Below the pieces are notes generated by a model that saw nothing but the letters and a program-made list of their open reading frames with translations, was not told where the DNA came from and made no database searches. Made by a program: the position numbers and the translations under genes. From Apoderus coryli (taxonomy: Eukaryota; Arthropoda; Insecta; Coleoptera; Attelabidae): 64,000 nt of DNA. The stretch is from contig OU452198.1 in assembly GCA_911728435.2 (NCBI GenBank), positions 40,949,902-41,013,901 of the forward strand. The letters run 5' to 3'. Shown here piece by piece: positions 35,488 through 47,400 of the stretch (its first letter is position 1; the number at the start of each line of letters is the position of its first letter).

Positions 35488-36597
35488 TTGTGTTGTTTAC
35501 AGTAACTTAAAAAATTCATCTCGGCCCAAAAATGGAAATAACTTTTAATTAACTTTTGACGTGGATTAACTCAGCAACATGGATGAAGTTAATTCAATTT
35601 TTGGCGGTGAAGCTCCATCAAGGACCCGTGTTTATCGATGCTATGGTGAATTCAATCGTGATCGTAGTTCACTCCAAGACGAATTTCGTGACGGTCGTCC
35701 AAAATCAGTTGTTGTTGCGAAAACCATTGATGCTGTGCGCGAACCAATAGATCGTCATGTGACCTATCAAGAGATTGAGACAACCTTAGGCATTAGTGGG
35801 ACCAGCATACATTCAATATTGCATAAACATTTGACTGTCAAAAAAATTTGTTCGCGTTGGATCCCACACAATTTGTCAATCGCTCAAAAAAAGGCTCGTG
35901 TCGATTGGTTGAAAGAAATGCTCAAAAAATACGATAGCGGTGCTTCGAAACACGTCTATGACATCGTGACAGGTGATGAATCGTGGATTTACGCGTATGT
36001 GCCCGAAAGTAAACAGCAGTCGACTGTATGGGTGTTTCAAGATGAGCCAAATCCAACAAAAGGTGTTCGCGCACGAAGCACTTCCAAGCAAATGGTCGCC
36101 TGTTTTTTCGGAACAACTGGACATGTCGCAACCGTACCACTAGAACAACGCAGAACAGTCAATTCTGAGTGGTACACAACCATTTGTTTGTCAGTTGTCT
36201 TCCAAGAACTCAGGAAAACCAACCGCCGAAGACGGATCACTCTTCACGACGACAATGCGAGCTCTCACACATCGGCTCAAATAACTCCATTTTTGAGAAC
36301 CCAAACATCGATTTGATGAGTCATCCGCCGTATAGTCCTGACTTGTCACCGAATGACTTCTTTTTATTCCCGTACGTTAAAAACAAACTGAGAAGTCAAC
36401 GTTTTTCGACACCTGAAGAAGCGGTTGCTGCATTCAGAATGCAAGTTTTGGATATACCTCAATCAGAGTGGCAAAAGTGCTTCGACAATTGGTTCAAACG
36501 CATGCAAAAGTGTATAGATCTTCATGGGGAATATTTTTAAAAACATTAAAGTGATCTTTTTGTTCTCTAATCCCGAAATATAAAAGGCAACCCTTGT
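35488..36597 (+). mobile_element. Mariner transposon, copy 2 (5'-truncated)
   Basis: Matches copy 1 (22.4-23.6 kb) in opposite orientation from GTGTTGTTTACAGTAAC onward. The 3' inverted repeat CCCGAAATATAAAAGGCAAC ends at 36597 with TA at 36598-36599. The 5' inverted repeat and leader are missing, replaced by unrelated sequence before 35488. The 3' flank is hAT coding sequence. Confidence 0.85.
35579..36537 (+). pseudogene. Mariner transposase with one late frameshift
   Basis: A long open frame runs from 35579 (MDEVNSIFGGEAPSRTR) to 36316. It includes the helix-turn-helix region, WIPHNLSIAQKKARVDWL, the first catalytic Asp in VTGDESWIYAY, and the second in LHDDNASSH. A one-base deletion near 36295, compared with copy 1, shifts the frame. 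The rest (YSPDLSPND with the third Asp, NKLRSQRFSTPEEA, HGEYF) is intact in the new frame to the stop. In addition about 20 N-terminal codons are lost: the original ATG near 35532 now leads to an early stop. All three D,D34D residues are still encoded. Confidence 0.9.
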
Positions 36598-36602
36598 ATA
36601 GG

Positions 36603-36746
36603 CGCATTTTGACCATTTCTGTAGCAACAGCAGAAAGAAGCTTTTCAAGCTTAAGATTAATTAAAAGTTATTTAAGATCCACCATCGCAGAAGATCGTCT
36701 AAATGGCTTAGCTTTCTTTTATGTTCATATAGAAATATTGAAGTAA
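36603..36746 (+). pseudogene. hAT transposase C-terminal dimerisation fragment
   Basis: Reads RILTISVATAERSFSSLRLI, then KSYLRSTIAEDRLNGLA and a stop at 36744-36746. The ATAERSFS...LR...YLRSTM..DRLNGLA pattern is the hAT-family C-terminal dimerisation domain. The sequence begins directly after the TA at the mariner 3' end, so the mariner probably inserted into a hAT gene. The 5' part of the hAT gene is not found on the other side, where the mariner is itself truncated. Confidence 0.8.
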
Positions 36747-37349
36747 ACATTGTCAGTGTAATTGGGAGAAATGTTTTATATTTGTTTAAGTTATTATGTT
36801 TAGAGTTTTTGATAATCTTGTATTTTTATGTTGACCTGTTTTGGAACAATGAGATGTTTGAGTGGTCATTGAATAAAAAATAGTTTGAAAGCTAACAGTA
36901 GTTAAATAGTTTTTAATAGAAAATTAGATAAAATACAGTCCACTATAGTAATAGGATTAACATTGTGGTAATTAACCGATTCGCCAATCAAAAAAGAATA
37001 TTAGATTTTACAATTTAACTTTTAGATGTTATGATTTTTTTTCGTATGAATACTTTTATGTATATGTTTTTATTATATTTTTGTTTTATGTATTTTGTTT
37101 TTGTGTGATATACGAGTTGTTTCAATTTTGTTTGTTTTTTTTTTTCGAATTTAGAATTGTTTAGTTTCTTTGAATATAGCTATATATAATATATAAGTTA
37201 ACAAACGTATTTCCTTTTAATTTTAGCTCAAAGTTCTTCGTCCCGCCTGATCAAAGCATATTTTTAACGTCTTTTCCTCAAACGTGAAAATTGACCATTT
37301 TTTTTTCAAGCATATTCAATATAGTTTAAGGTTTGACCTTTGGAGATAA
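36747..37349. other. AT-rich stretch, no gene
   Basis: T-rich DNA after the hAT fragment; possibly its 3' tail. No features seen. Confidence 0.4.
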
Positions 37350-38982
37350 ATCCGACAAAAAACAGTGTTGGTACCATTCACGAGAAAGAGAAAGGTGGAC
37401 ATTATTAACCCCACTCTCAGCGGTGAGCAAATTTGCCTTTCGGATAAAGTCAAATACCTGGGAGTAATCCTGGATAAACGACTAATCTGGAATCAGCATA
37501 TAGAGAAAAGCCACAGCGGCCATATGGACGTGTCACAGGCTACTCGGTAGGACTTAGGAGCTAAAGCCAAAGCTCACATACTGGGTGTACCAAACAGTCA
37601 TTAAACCCATGGTTACGTACGCCTCATTAGTATGGTGGCCAAACGTTAATATTAAGCATACACAATGCCGTCTTCAAAAGTTGAAACGGCTTGCAGGTTT
37701 AGGAATAACAGGGGCAATGCGAACTTGCCCCAGAGCAGCGATGGAAACGTTGCTGCATCTAATACCTGTCCTAGTCAAAAAAGAGGCAGCAATTAGCGCT
37801 CTGAAACTGGGACAGGTAATGGAATACAAATCTAGCGATCTAGAGGAACACATGGGAATCCTGAATCTAATACCTTTGGATTCAGGAAGAAAACCGTCGG
37901 ACGCTTTGCCACGCAAACATGACTTTGAAATCCCATTTGAAGTGGTCATTGCAGACCGTCAAAATTGCCTAAATGGGGAACCACGATTCCCAGAAAACAC
38001 ATCCGTCTGGTATACGGACGGTTCAAAAGGAATAGAAGGAAACACAGACATGGGAGTATACGGGCCAAATTGCAGGCTCTCTGAATCTCTGGGGAAAAGT
38101 CCCAGTATATTCCAAGCAGAGATCAACGCTATTAATCGTTGTGCTCAAGGATGCCTGCAGAGACGCATCCCGGAACGGCAGATCAATATTATGTCAGACA
38201 GTTAAGCTGCGTTAAAAGCACTGAGGTCTTACACCTTCACGTCAAAGCTAGCATGGGAATGCAAGCAGACCCTAAAGCAACTGGCAGCTCAGGGGAAAAA
38301 GATTACTCTGACATGAGTGCCAGGACATGAAGGCATAGAGGGGAACGAAGCGGCGGACCAACTTGCAAAAGAGGGCGCAAACGCTTCATTCTGCGGCCCG
38401 GAATCCATCTTTGGCCTTCCAAAAAGCCATCTGAAGGAAGAACTTCGGAGATGGGAAAAGGAACAACTTAAGTCCTACTGGAGAAACACTCCAGGCCTAA
38501 GACAATCAAAAAGGTTTATCAAACCTTCAGAGGCAAACGCAGGGAAGCTTATCCAACTGGAGAGAAGCGACCTAAGGCGAATTACAGGCCTTTTTACGGG
38601 ACACCACCCAGTGAAGTACCATCTCAAAAAGATGGGCCTAACCGAGGACGACACTCGTCGGTTTTGCGAAGACGCAACAGAGACAACAGAACACGTGCTC
38701 TGCGAATGCATGGCACTTTTCTGCAAAAGGCTAAAACACCTTGAAGGGGTGACCCTAACACCCGACGAGGCAAGGAATTTAGCCCCCAGAGAAATCATCA
38801 ACTTTATGAAAAGTGTGGGACAGCTGGGCAATTCATATATTAGAGTCATTCACAAAAGATCTTCTGCAGGTCGAAGTGAGGGGAGGCCAAACCGCCTAAA
38901 CGACTCCGAAAAACAATCTACAATCTTGACCTTTAAAGATGCGCCCCCCTCAAATTCAAATCCTAAAGCCGCCCCTGACTAG
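37350..38982 (+). mobile_element. RNase H-bearing LINE, 3' part of ORF2
   Basis: Starts within the RT thumb (KYLGVILDKRLIWNQHI; PMVTYASLVWWPN), continues through RLQKLKRLAGLGITGAMR and into RNase H. The active-site acids are visible in WYTDGSKG, FQAEINAI and IMSDS. Two nonsense changes interrupt it. CAA is TAA right after IMSDS (38202-38204), and TGG is TGA before VPGHEGIEGNEAAD (38312-38314); the copy at the left edge of the window has the sense codons. The end contains RRITGLFTGHHPVKYHL and the CCHC-like CEDATETTEHVLCEC, and the frame closes at 38982. An extra stop lies near 37548. Clade I/R1/Loa-like; not active. Confidence 0.85.
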
Positions 38983-41159
38983 ATTTTCGTTGTTGATAGA
39001 TGGGGAAACTCAAACGAAAGGTTTCCATTGGAAAATTCTCTTAAATCCGTATCTGTGTAAAGAAACAGAACTGTGCGCGTATGACTGTTCTAAAATATCG
39101 ATTGAAATTATCATGTTATTCCGTATAAACTACTCCACATTCAGCTGCGACTTGTTATTTTTTACTTTCTCCGTAACAAATAAAAACAATTACGTATTTT
39201 TCCTTAAATATGATAAACGTAGTGTAGAGTTCATTAAGTTCATTAGTGTAAATATAAACAAAAACAAGTGTTAAGGCAATTTTAAAATATGGCATAACAA
39301 AATTGATAAATAAATCGTGCTAAATTCCTTAACATATAAATAATTTTGAGTGACAAAGTTTTTACCAATGTTTCAAGAAAGGACTACAACATCCCTATAC
39401 GTTATATTATGTAGGTACAGTTAACATAACCTCAAATAACTTCTCTTTACCTATTTGTTCCCACAAAAATGTACTAATTATTAATTTTCTTTTTCACTCA
39501 AACTCTTGTGTTGAGGCGGCTCCTATAATCAAATTAGCGCTCACAAGATGCTAAATAAGCTTTGTCAATGACTCCCTGTGTCATAATCTCTTATCTCTGT
39601 CACGAAAACAGCAGCAAAAACGCACGGGGTAGCAACTACATACCTACTTTTAGTGGTGTAGATCACTTTCCACTAAGAATGCGACTATCTTCTGCCCAAG
39701 CAAAGAGGAGAGTCATGAATATTTTGTATCCAAATATTGATCAAAGCCAATATTTCCAGATACTTGGGTTTTCACAATGCAACCTTTTCTTTTGTTATAA
39801 TCAAATGCTCTTTCATAATTCATTCGATGAATTTCCTTTACTGAGTTATTCTAGTCGTCAACGATTATTCAATGGCCAGCTATCAAAATGTTTAACATTC
39901 TGAGAGACAGACTTCGGTGAAACTAACATTAACATATTCTTCTCAGACGCAGCTGGAAGATCAGATTAAGCCAATTACCAGTGATACGATACTGTCTTGT
40001 AAAGTGCAGACTTTTCTTATAACGGATTTCAAGTTAAAATGTATTTAACTTAGATGAATTCGTTGATCGTGTACTTGATGGGATAGAGTATTATACTAAA
40101 AGGTTAAACAATTTGTTGGAATTAAAATATACTAAATATACTGAATTCTAATTAAAATTTCACTCTTTTTCCCACTTTTCAGTAGATTCCAATTATTTTT
40201 AAGTTCGCTCGCCACACGGTCGCAATGATTTGTGATTGTGAGTTGATCGGGGATGATTTCGTATTTTGAATTTCGGAATTTGATCTCTTGAGAGAGAGCA
40301 TCGGATGTTCCTCTTGTCCCTCCAATTAGAACACTTATTGCCTTACAAATCTCTTTGGCGATATACTTTTCGTACACAATTTTCATTGCTCTTCTTCTGT
40401 AAGGTGCCAATTAGGTGCATTTGTCTGTACATCAACTGTTCTGGTAATTAAATTAAGCGACCACGATACACGGTTTGGTCTTCTGGACAGTTAGAATTAT
40501 TTTCTTCGCCAAGGTAATAAATATTTATTAGTTTCTTCTGCATAACTTCTGGGTATCTGCACAAATGAAATGATCCCAAAGCGAGTTTTCCGATCATGAA
40601 ATTCACTACAAAAATACGCTTTGGCAATCAACATGTTCATATAAAAATTAAGATTTAAGCTACTGGAAATACTTCGTTTATAAAGGGAGTAATATGGGGG
40701 CCAAATTAAAGAAATAACTCGTAAAGGATGTAAATTAAACGTAAACAAAATTTTATAATGATAGGAATTTGTGTCCATAAATATCTGGTTCGATTTAATG
40801 ACTGCTGTAAAATTTCTTTGTCTAACAGACCCTAAAGGTACTGAGGAGAATTGTTGAACCATTCTTTAAAAACCATTCTTTAAAAAGTCGATGCAAGACT
40901 TACAGAAAGCGGGAAGGCGTTTGAAATCCAACCGTGGTTTGAATCCACATGTAAATTGTGGTTCCTTTTCTCTTACTTTGAAAGAGCTTTTATTCTAGAA
41001 ATACCGGAAGGATAAACCATTCTTTGGATGCGTGTCAAACCGTGTCTTGACTTTTGTCGAATAATTTCGAGGATGTTTTTATACAGTAAAATTTTTTCAT
41101 AAAGTCGATGGTATACCTAGTACAGTTCACAAAAACAAATGTACAATTATTCTATTCTA
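38983..41159. other. No gene recognised
   Basis: ORFs at 39562-39903 (+), 40132-40410 (-) and 40497-40862 (-) show no motif or similarity I know. The reverse-strand ones precede a DDE transposase relic and may be decayed parts of a larger element. Confidence 0.35.
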
Positions 41160-41164
41160 TATTT

Positions 41165-41990
41165 AGTTCAGTGTCGCTACCCTCATCTAAATTAATTATA
41201 ATTGGTGCAATTGATTCTACATAACTTTGTATTATTTGAGCCAGGAATTTGTTGCAATTGTCGACTATGATAGCTTGCGTACTATAACACTGTTTGGCGG
41301 AATTTTAGGGTAACATAAAGTTTTTAAACCAATCTTCAAAAAGCTCTGCTGTCGTATCTTCGTGATAATCAACACAAGAGTACTTTTTGTTTTTGGCAGA
41401 AAGCCACAAATCGTTTGGGATCAAACCAGTTTCTGATCCTGCGTGTTATATTGTGATTCTCTTTCCTTTATTTGATGGTGCTTTTGTTTTACACATATCA
41501 GAAGAATCAGACAATTCTTTTGGAAGGAGTGTCATGCCTGTCAAATCATATCTCGTCGGGGTAGATTATTGGGCGATTCTCAGACCGGTACTTTCTTATT
41601 GATGATATATATTCATAAATTTTAAACATTAGTACTTGTTTCTTGTCAATTTTGCGATATTTAAAGCCCATTGCAGACAGACTTCGCCAAAGTGTAGTGA
41701 CGCTACAGTTGAATTGAATGTTTTAGACTTTTGATTATAGGGCACGCTTCTCATCGTACATAGTGTAGATTTTTTGCCTTATCAAATTTTTTTCCCCCGG
41801 CGTCTAGACTTTTTGTGACACCGGAATCTTTACGCTTATTTCTTGATTCAATGGGATTTCCAACAATTTGTCTAACTAAAGTAAGAGGCTCCTTCGTCAA
41901 ATTACTGGTTACACTTGCTGCAGCACTCGCGTTATATCCTTTCTGAAGTAAGGATAACTACCTACTATCTCCATTTTTTAGAATCACTTT
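41165..41990 (-). pseudogene. DDE transposase relic (IS630/Tc1-mariner-related)
   Basis: Reverse-strand frames give, in order: NASAAASVTSNLTKEPLTLV (about 41930), MGFKYRKIDKKQVLM (about 41666), RPIIYPDE (first catalytic Asp block, about 41570), AGSETGLIPNDLWL and DYHEDTTAELFEDWF (about 41400), NFMLP, NSVIV and ASYHSRQLQQIPGSN (about 41260). The order matches arthropod DDE_3-type transposases, in which DETW, the DYH..M...FE.W block and VxMDNAxYHS occur in series. The second catalytic Asp block is damaged by frameshifts, and the C-terminal third is not seen. Element ends not found. Confidence 0.65.
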
Positions 41991-42664
41991 CGCGTCACAA
42001 GATAAGTGATTTTTCTTTAACGAACTACTGGAAGAAGCACTGGTACTTTTTATCCACAGACGCCACATACTGCCTATTTCGTACGATGGGGTAAAAAATA
42101 TTTGCAATAAATGTCTGTAATAATATATAAATGTTTTAAAATTATTGCAAGCCATAACACAAGTGAACACTTCCAATGAAATTCGCAAAGACTAAAATAA
42201 CTAATACCTCGCCGAGGGACAAAATTGCTTGCAGAAATTATAATAAATATACAATCCGGTCCTTTTACATTTATGGTAGGCATTTTAAGCTTTTATGATA
42301 GGCAATATCGGAATACAACTTACTCAATACCATATATCGTGAACTCCACTATACCTCAAATTTTACACCGGTGTGAAATTGGCAGCCAAACCCAGCAGCC
42401 AAAATTTCCGAATACAACCCAACGACCAGTGGCGCGCCGAGTATTTTCAAGATTAACGTCTTTGTATATTATGATGAATGAATGAATATTATAATGAATA
42501 TAAATATGATACCAATTTTATTTACAATTAAATGAACAAATTTTCTTCGGAAAACTATAAATTTACCGCATTAAAAAAATATATATAGAATACAAAACAA
42601 AATAAAAGTCGTCTATCCATAATACAACTCTGTATAATTACACTAGATCATCGTTGGTACAACC

Positions 42665-42712
42665 AAGCCATACATGTTTCGAAAGTTCAAACTTTCATCA
42701 TCAGTGGTAAAA
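42665..42712 (-). ncRNA. Hammerhead-ribozyme-like motif, left arm
   Basis: Reverse strand: CTGATGA (42698-42704), hairpin GAAAGT...ACTTTC as stem II, GAAAC (42676-42680), then the palindrome ACATGT. ACCA before the core can pair with TGG after it. One extra T lies between the core and stem II compared with the textbook hammerhead. Confidence 0.5.
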
Positions 42713-42945
42713 TAACGTAGTGTCAGGAAGCGAAAATTGGATATTAGTTACTCATAATTATAAGAATCACATTGTGGAAAAAATTTTTAACAAATAAAAT
42801 AAATTGATACAATAATATATTAATTGTTCAATTGATGAACATTGAATAAGATGATTTTTTCTTTTTATTAACTCAGTAGTTCGAATTATGAAAAAGAAGA
42901 ACAAGAAAAAGAAAAAATCATCTTATTCAATGTTCATCAATTGAA

Positions 42946-42990
42946 CAATTACTGATGATGAAAGTTTGAACTTTCGAAACATGTATGGTT
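42946..42990 (+). ncRNA. Hammerhead-ribozyme-like motif, right arm
   Basis: Forward strand: CTGATGA (42952-42958), GAAAGT...ACTTTC stem II, GAAAC (42976-42980), ACATGT. AATTA before the core and TGGTT after it pair with two G-U pairs. It diverges from the left-arm motif in the stem I half only. Confidence 0.5.
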
Positions 42991-43119
42991 TGGTTGTACC
43001 AATGATGATCTAGTGTAATTATACAGAGTTGTATTGTGGAGTAGACGACTTTTATTTTGTTTTGTAACATTAACAAATGTCACAATGGATTATTTTTCGA
43101 AAAATATATAGAATATATT

Positions 43120-43343
43120 TTTAATAATAATAATAAATGTCTTTATTAACAATAACCTAAACATAAATTACATTCAACAACAAGTTTGAAACAATAAGGT
43201 ATTATTTTTAACAAAATCAAAATTTAACTGGTACCAAAAGCGAGTGGTAGATCTTCATGAAACTTGAAAATGTTTTTCCTAAAGCTACGCTGCATCTAAT
43301 ATTCTAGGTGGGAGCGACTCCTAAAACTTTGTGAGAAAAACCA
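43120..43343 (-). mobile_element. LINE 3' tail
   Basis: On the reverse strand the segment ends AATAAAGACATTTATTATTA, the (TTA)n-type terminus of the CR1/Jockey-like LINEs in this window, preceded by a short stretch with SFRSRSHLEY-like coding residue. It interrupts the left arm of the large inverted repeat together with the Penelope-type palindrome. Confidence 0.55.
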
Positions 43344-44338
43344 ATATACAGGGTGTTAGTAAATAAGTTCGACAAACTTCAGGAGGTAATTCTGCGTGAA
43401 AAAATAATGACAGTTTGTTATATAAACACATGTCCGCAAATGCTTCCTTTTATGCTGAGATACAGTTAAAGTTTTTCTTAAAAACTGAAGATTTGATTGC
43501 TCTGAAACCGGTGGAGATATGCAAATGAAATTTTTTGACATGCAATGAAAAATTTTATGTGCATCAGTGGCGCGCATACGGGTAATGATCTCAATTTTTT
43601 TGAATAAAAAAAAGGCACGCCACTGGAATTTTTCAAATTAAAAATCATTTTGGAATTCCTCGTTCAATTTGTGATAAAAAATGGCCCTTGCTTTTTTATC
43701 GTAGGGGGCATTTGTACAATAAAACAAAACATCTCGCCGCGACGCTAGTAGGCTACTGTCAACATTCTGTTATACAAATATTTCAACGAAATGTCAAATT
43801 AGCGTTTCTTTATTATTAGTGTTACTTTCTCTTATTGTTTTAGTTTAATGTTTATTGTTTTAGATAGTTCTTGATAATGTATTAAAGAAATCAAAAATAC
43901 GGGGTAAGATGTTTTATTTTTTTCCACAAAAACGATGCTCCCGACGATAAAAAAGCAAGAGAGATTTTTTATCGCAAATTGAACGAGGAATTCCAAAATG
44001 ATTTTTAATTTGAAAAATTCCAGTGGCGTACCATTTTTTTCTTTAAAAAAATGAGATCATTACCCGTATGCGCGCCACTGATGAACATAAAATTCTTAAT
44101 TGCAGGCCAAAAAATGCGCAATAACTACCTCTTAAAACCTACTAAATTTTAGTTGCATATCTCCACCGGTTTCAGAACAATCAATAAATATTCAGTTTTT
44201 AAGAAAAACTTTAACACCCCGTATCACCGAAAACGAAGCTTTTGCGGACATATGTTTATATACGAAACTGTCATTATTTTTTCATGCAGAATTATCTCCT
44301 GGAGTTTGTCGCACTTATTTACTAACACCCTGTATATT
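43344..44338. repeat. Inner foldback with ACAGGGTGT ends
   Basis: Starts AATATACAGGGTGTTAGTAA and ends with the exact inverse. Arms of about 365 bases match with scattered changes (GGTGGAGATATGCAA, CAGTGGCGCGCATACGGGTA, TTTTGGAATTCCTCGTTCAA). The loop is about 43711-43914. Each arm contains a short CAGTGGCG...CGCCACTG pair (left arm 43565-43625). Confidence 0.88.
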
Positions 44339-44413
44339 TTTTTTTATTGCGGTATATTTATAGTTTTCCTAAGGAAATTTTGTCATTTAATTGTAAATAA
44401 AATTGGTATCATA

Positions 44414-47400
44414 GGGTAAACCCTACAATTGTTGGCACCCCGACAGTTATTGGCACATTCTTAATAAAATAATAATATTTAAGGTCTATACAATATCCAT
44501 TGAAATGGCAATAATATTATTAATATCTGACAACATTGTCCTCTGGATTCAGCACCAACATTGTAGCCTAACCTAGAAATTAGTTTGTTGATCTACGTTC
44601 AAAGAGCTGTGTGCGGGGTTCTTATGTACTCCCAGGTGAGTTTTTCAAAATTTGCTAAGAACTTATAGGTGTTTGGTAGCATTTAATTATTGTTTCTAGC
44701 GGCATTATTCACTATTATGTTTTTTTATATTGTTAATATAGGCAAAAGAAGGGTTTATAGACATAAAGCAATCAATAAAATGCGCGGGAAAGTGTAATTT
44801 CATGGTGCCAATAACTGTATTTAACAAAATGGAAAAAATTGAGAGATTGGCACAATGTGCCAATGACTATATTTTATTTATTTTGTTTTTATTAAAAAGG
44901 GCCAATGTTAAAAGCCATATTTTAACATTTTAATCAAAATACTACATAGAAAAATCAATTATTTCGAACCTAGACAGTTGTTGGCCCGGTGCCAACCATT
45001 GTGCATTATCTATGCCAATAACTGTTTTATTTACAGAATAATGCCGAAGATAGCAAACTCAGAGCCATATTATAAGAAGAAATATTCAGAAGAAATGCTT
45101 AAAAAAGCCTTAGAAGAAATTCAAAATGGTATCAGTAAGAAGGATGTGGCCAAAAAGTATAATATTCCTAGATCAACCTTGCAATTCAGGGGAAGTGATA
45201 AATTCAATAAAGTATCTTATGGACCTCCACCAGTTTTAACACTGGCAGAAGAGCGGCTCTTGGTCAAATGGGTATCGGATTCCGTTAAAAAAGGTTTTCC
45301 TCAAAGAAAGGAGGACGTTCAAACAAGTGTACAAAATTTTCTTAACGAGCATCCTCGGCCAACGCCTTTTAAAAATAATTACCCAGGAGATGGTTGGTAC
45401 AAGAGCTTTTTGCGTCGAAATCCTTTATTAACTGAAAGGCAGCCAGAAGCAGTAACATCGGCAAGTGCCAACGTTAGTGAAAGTGATATACGAGGATGGT
45501 TTGCAAAAATTGAAGCTTATTTAACAGAGGAACATCTGTTGGATATTCTGAAAGATTCAACACGAATTTTTAACAGTGACGAAACCAACTTTCAACTTTG
45601 TCCGAAAACAAAAAATGTGATTGCACCAAGAGGGTCGAGGAACGCCTATGAAGTTGATCGAGGTCAGGCAAAATCAAATATCACAGTGTTATTCACATTT
45701 TCAGCAGCTAGAGAAACAACACCACCTTTAATAGTATACCCGTATAAACGTCTACCTTTCGAGATTAGTGCGTCAGTACCAAAAGGTTGGGGAATATCAT
45801 TATCGGAAAATGGGTGGATGAAATCACATATTTTCTATGAATATATTGGAAACATTTTCTACAAACATCTTAAACAGAATAATGTGGTATTTCCGGTGAT
45901 ACTCTTTGTAGATGGACACACGACACATCTTACTTTACAAGTTAGTGAATTGTGTAAAAAGTTAGATATAATCTTGGTAGCTCTTTACCCCAACGCAACG
46001 CGAATATTACAGCCGGCGGATGTTTCTGCTTTCAAACCCTTAAAGACAATGTGGAAAAAGGGCGTAATTGATTGGAGAAGAGAACATCCTACCGAATCGT
46101 TATCCAGAGAAACATTGGCACCAATTCTGGAAAGCATTTTACCAAAATTAAAATCTGGCTCCATTGCCAATGGTTTTCGTGTATGTGGTTTATTCCCCTG
46201 GAATCCCGACGCTGTTGATTACTCAAAGCGCTTAGGAAAAAAAAAATCACTAACAAGTGAAAATAGTAATGTACTAATCAAAAAAACTCTTAACTATGAA
46301 AACTTTAAGCAGATCGTGGGACAACAAAAGTTGGTTCAATTTGAAGCAAAACATATAACATACGAAAAAAAAGATGCCGTAATATTGTACGAATTATATA
46401 ATTTTTTTGAAAATCAAGAAAATAACGATTTTATAGATATGTCTAATGAACCAACCCAAAATGTAAAGCAAAATACCCCCTTAAAATATCACCTAGACAA
46501 CAACATAGAAATTGTTGAAACATACAGTTTAACTAATAATGTAAACGAGCCTCATGCTGCAGAAGCAAATGTCCAAACTTTTAATATTGAGGATCTTCCA
46601 ATTGTTTTTGATTCCGCAACTAATGAAGATGCTCAACAAGAGGTAACTACCAGCTGTTTACAAGAAAATAACACTCCTATGTTAAAACAATACCTTACCT
46701 GGCCTCTTACACCACAGCGAAAAGGCAGTAAAAATTCGGAAAAGGTACCATTTGTTCTTACATCAGAGCAATGGCAAAATATACAAACGGAAAAAAAGCG
46801 TAAAAAACAACGGGAGGAAGAAGAGAAAGAAGAAAGGAAAAGAAAGAGGTCAGAATTATCTAAAGCGAAAAAAATGAGTGCAAATATGAAAAAGAAAACA
46901 AAGAATAGTCACAAGATTAAAATTATTTCTGACGAAAAGGTTACATACGACGTGACTAGACTACTACAAAACAAGACACAATTGTATAAGACAAGTACGC
47001 AACAAATTGCAGATGTTGGAATAACTCAGCTTAATTCTCCAGAAAAGGAACCAGACAAATCAATAAGGATGCCATTAATTTTAAAAGATTGCAATCTAAC
47101 TAATCAGGATCAAAATACCACTTTTCTTGAAACATTGCCTTCTACAAATAGTGAGAATACAGAGAAAAAACCCTCCCATGTTAAACAAATCCTTTTTGAT
47201 AAAGATGAAATTTGTGATGTGTCAACTAGTTTTGAAAATAATCAAAGAGTGGTATCAAATTTGTGTTTTTTCTGTACTTTTAACATTACTCCACAGCATA
47301 ATGGCATAAAATGTTTCTCGTGTGTCCGGATGTTCCATTTAAGTTGCATAAGGAAGCATTTTAATATGCCACCAATTGTGAAAACGTTCATTTGCAAGAC

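Larger units (their letters stand above)
42593..43064. mobile_element. Inverted pair of Penelope-type ends
   Basis: The left arm (42593-42706) and right arm (42951-43064) are inverted copies. Both contain AATAAAAGTCGTCTA or its inverse, CTCTGTATAATTACAC and CATACATGTTTCGAAAG. The inner halves 42822-42870 and 42901-42950 are also inverted (AATTGTTCAATTGATGAACA, TGAATAAGATGATTTTTTCT). There is no RT in between. The direct repeat ATATATAGAATA occurs just outside the left end (42581-42592) and again at about 43105-43116, possibly the target duplication. Confidence 0.75.

Noticed and set aside
35876..36240. Reverse-strand ORFs over mariner copy 2
   Set aside because: Antisense shadows of the transposase reading frame.
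37674..38849. Reverse-strand ORFs of 91 and 124 codons
   Set aside because: Antisense shadows of the RNase H LINE.
44978..45040. Upstream extension of the pogo transposase frame
   Set aside because: It begins at TTG, and its codons are formed by the subterminal TGCCAATAACTGT repeats. A splice acceptor lies just before ATG 45041. I took 45041 as the start.
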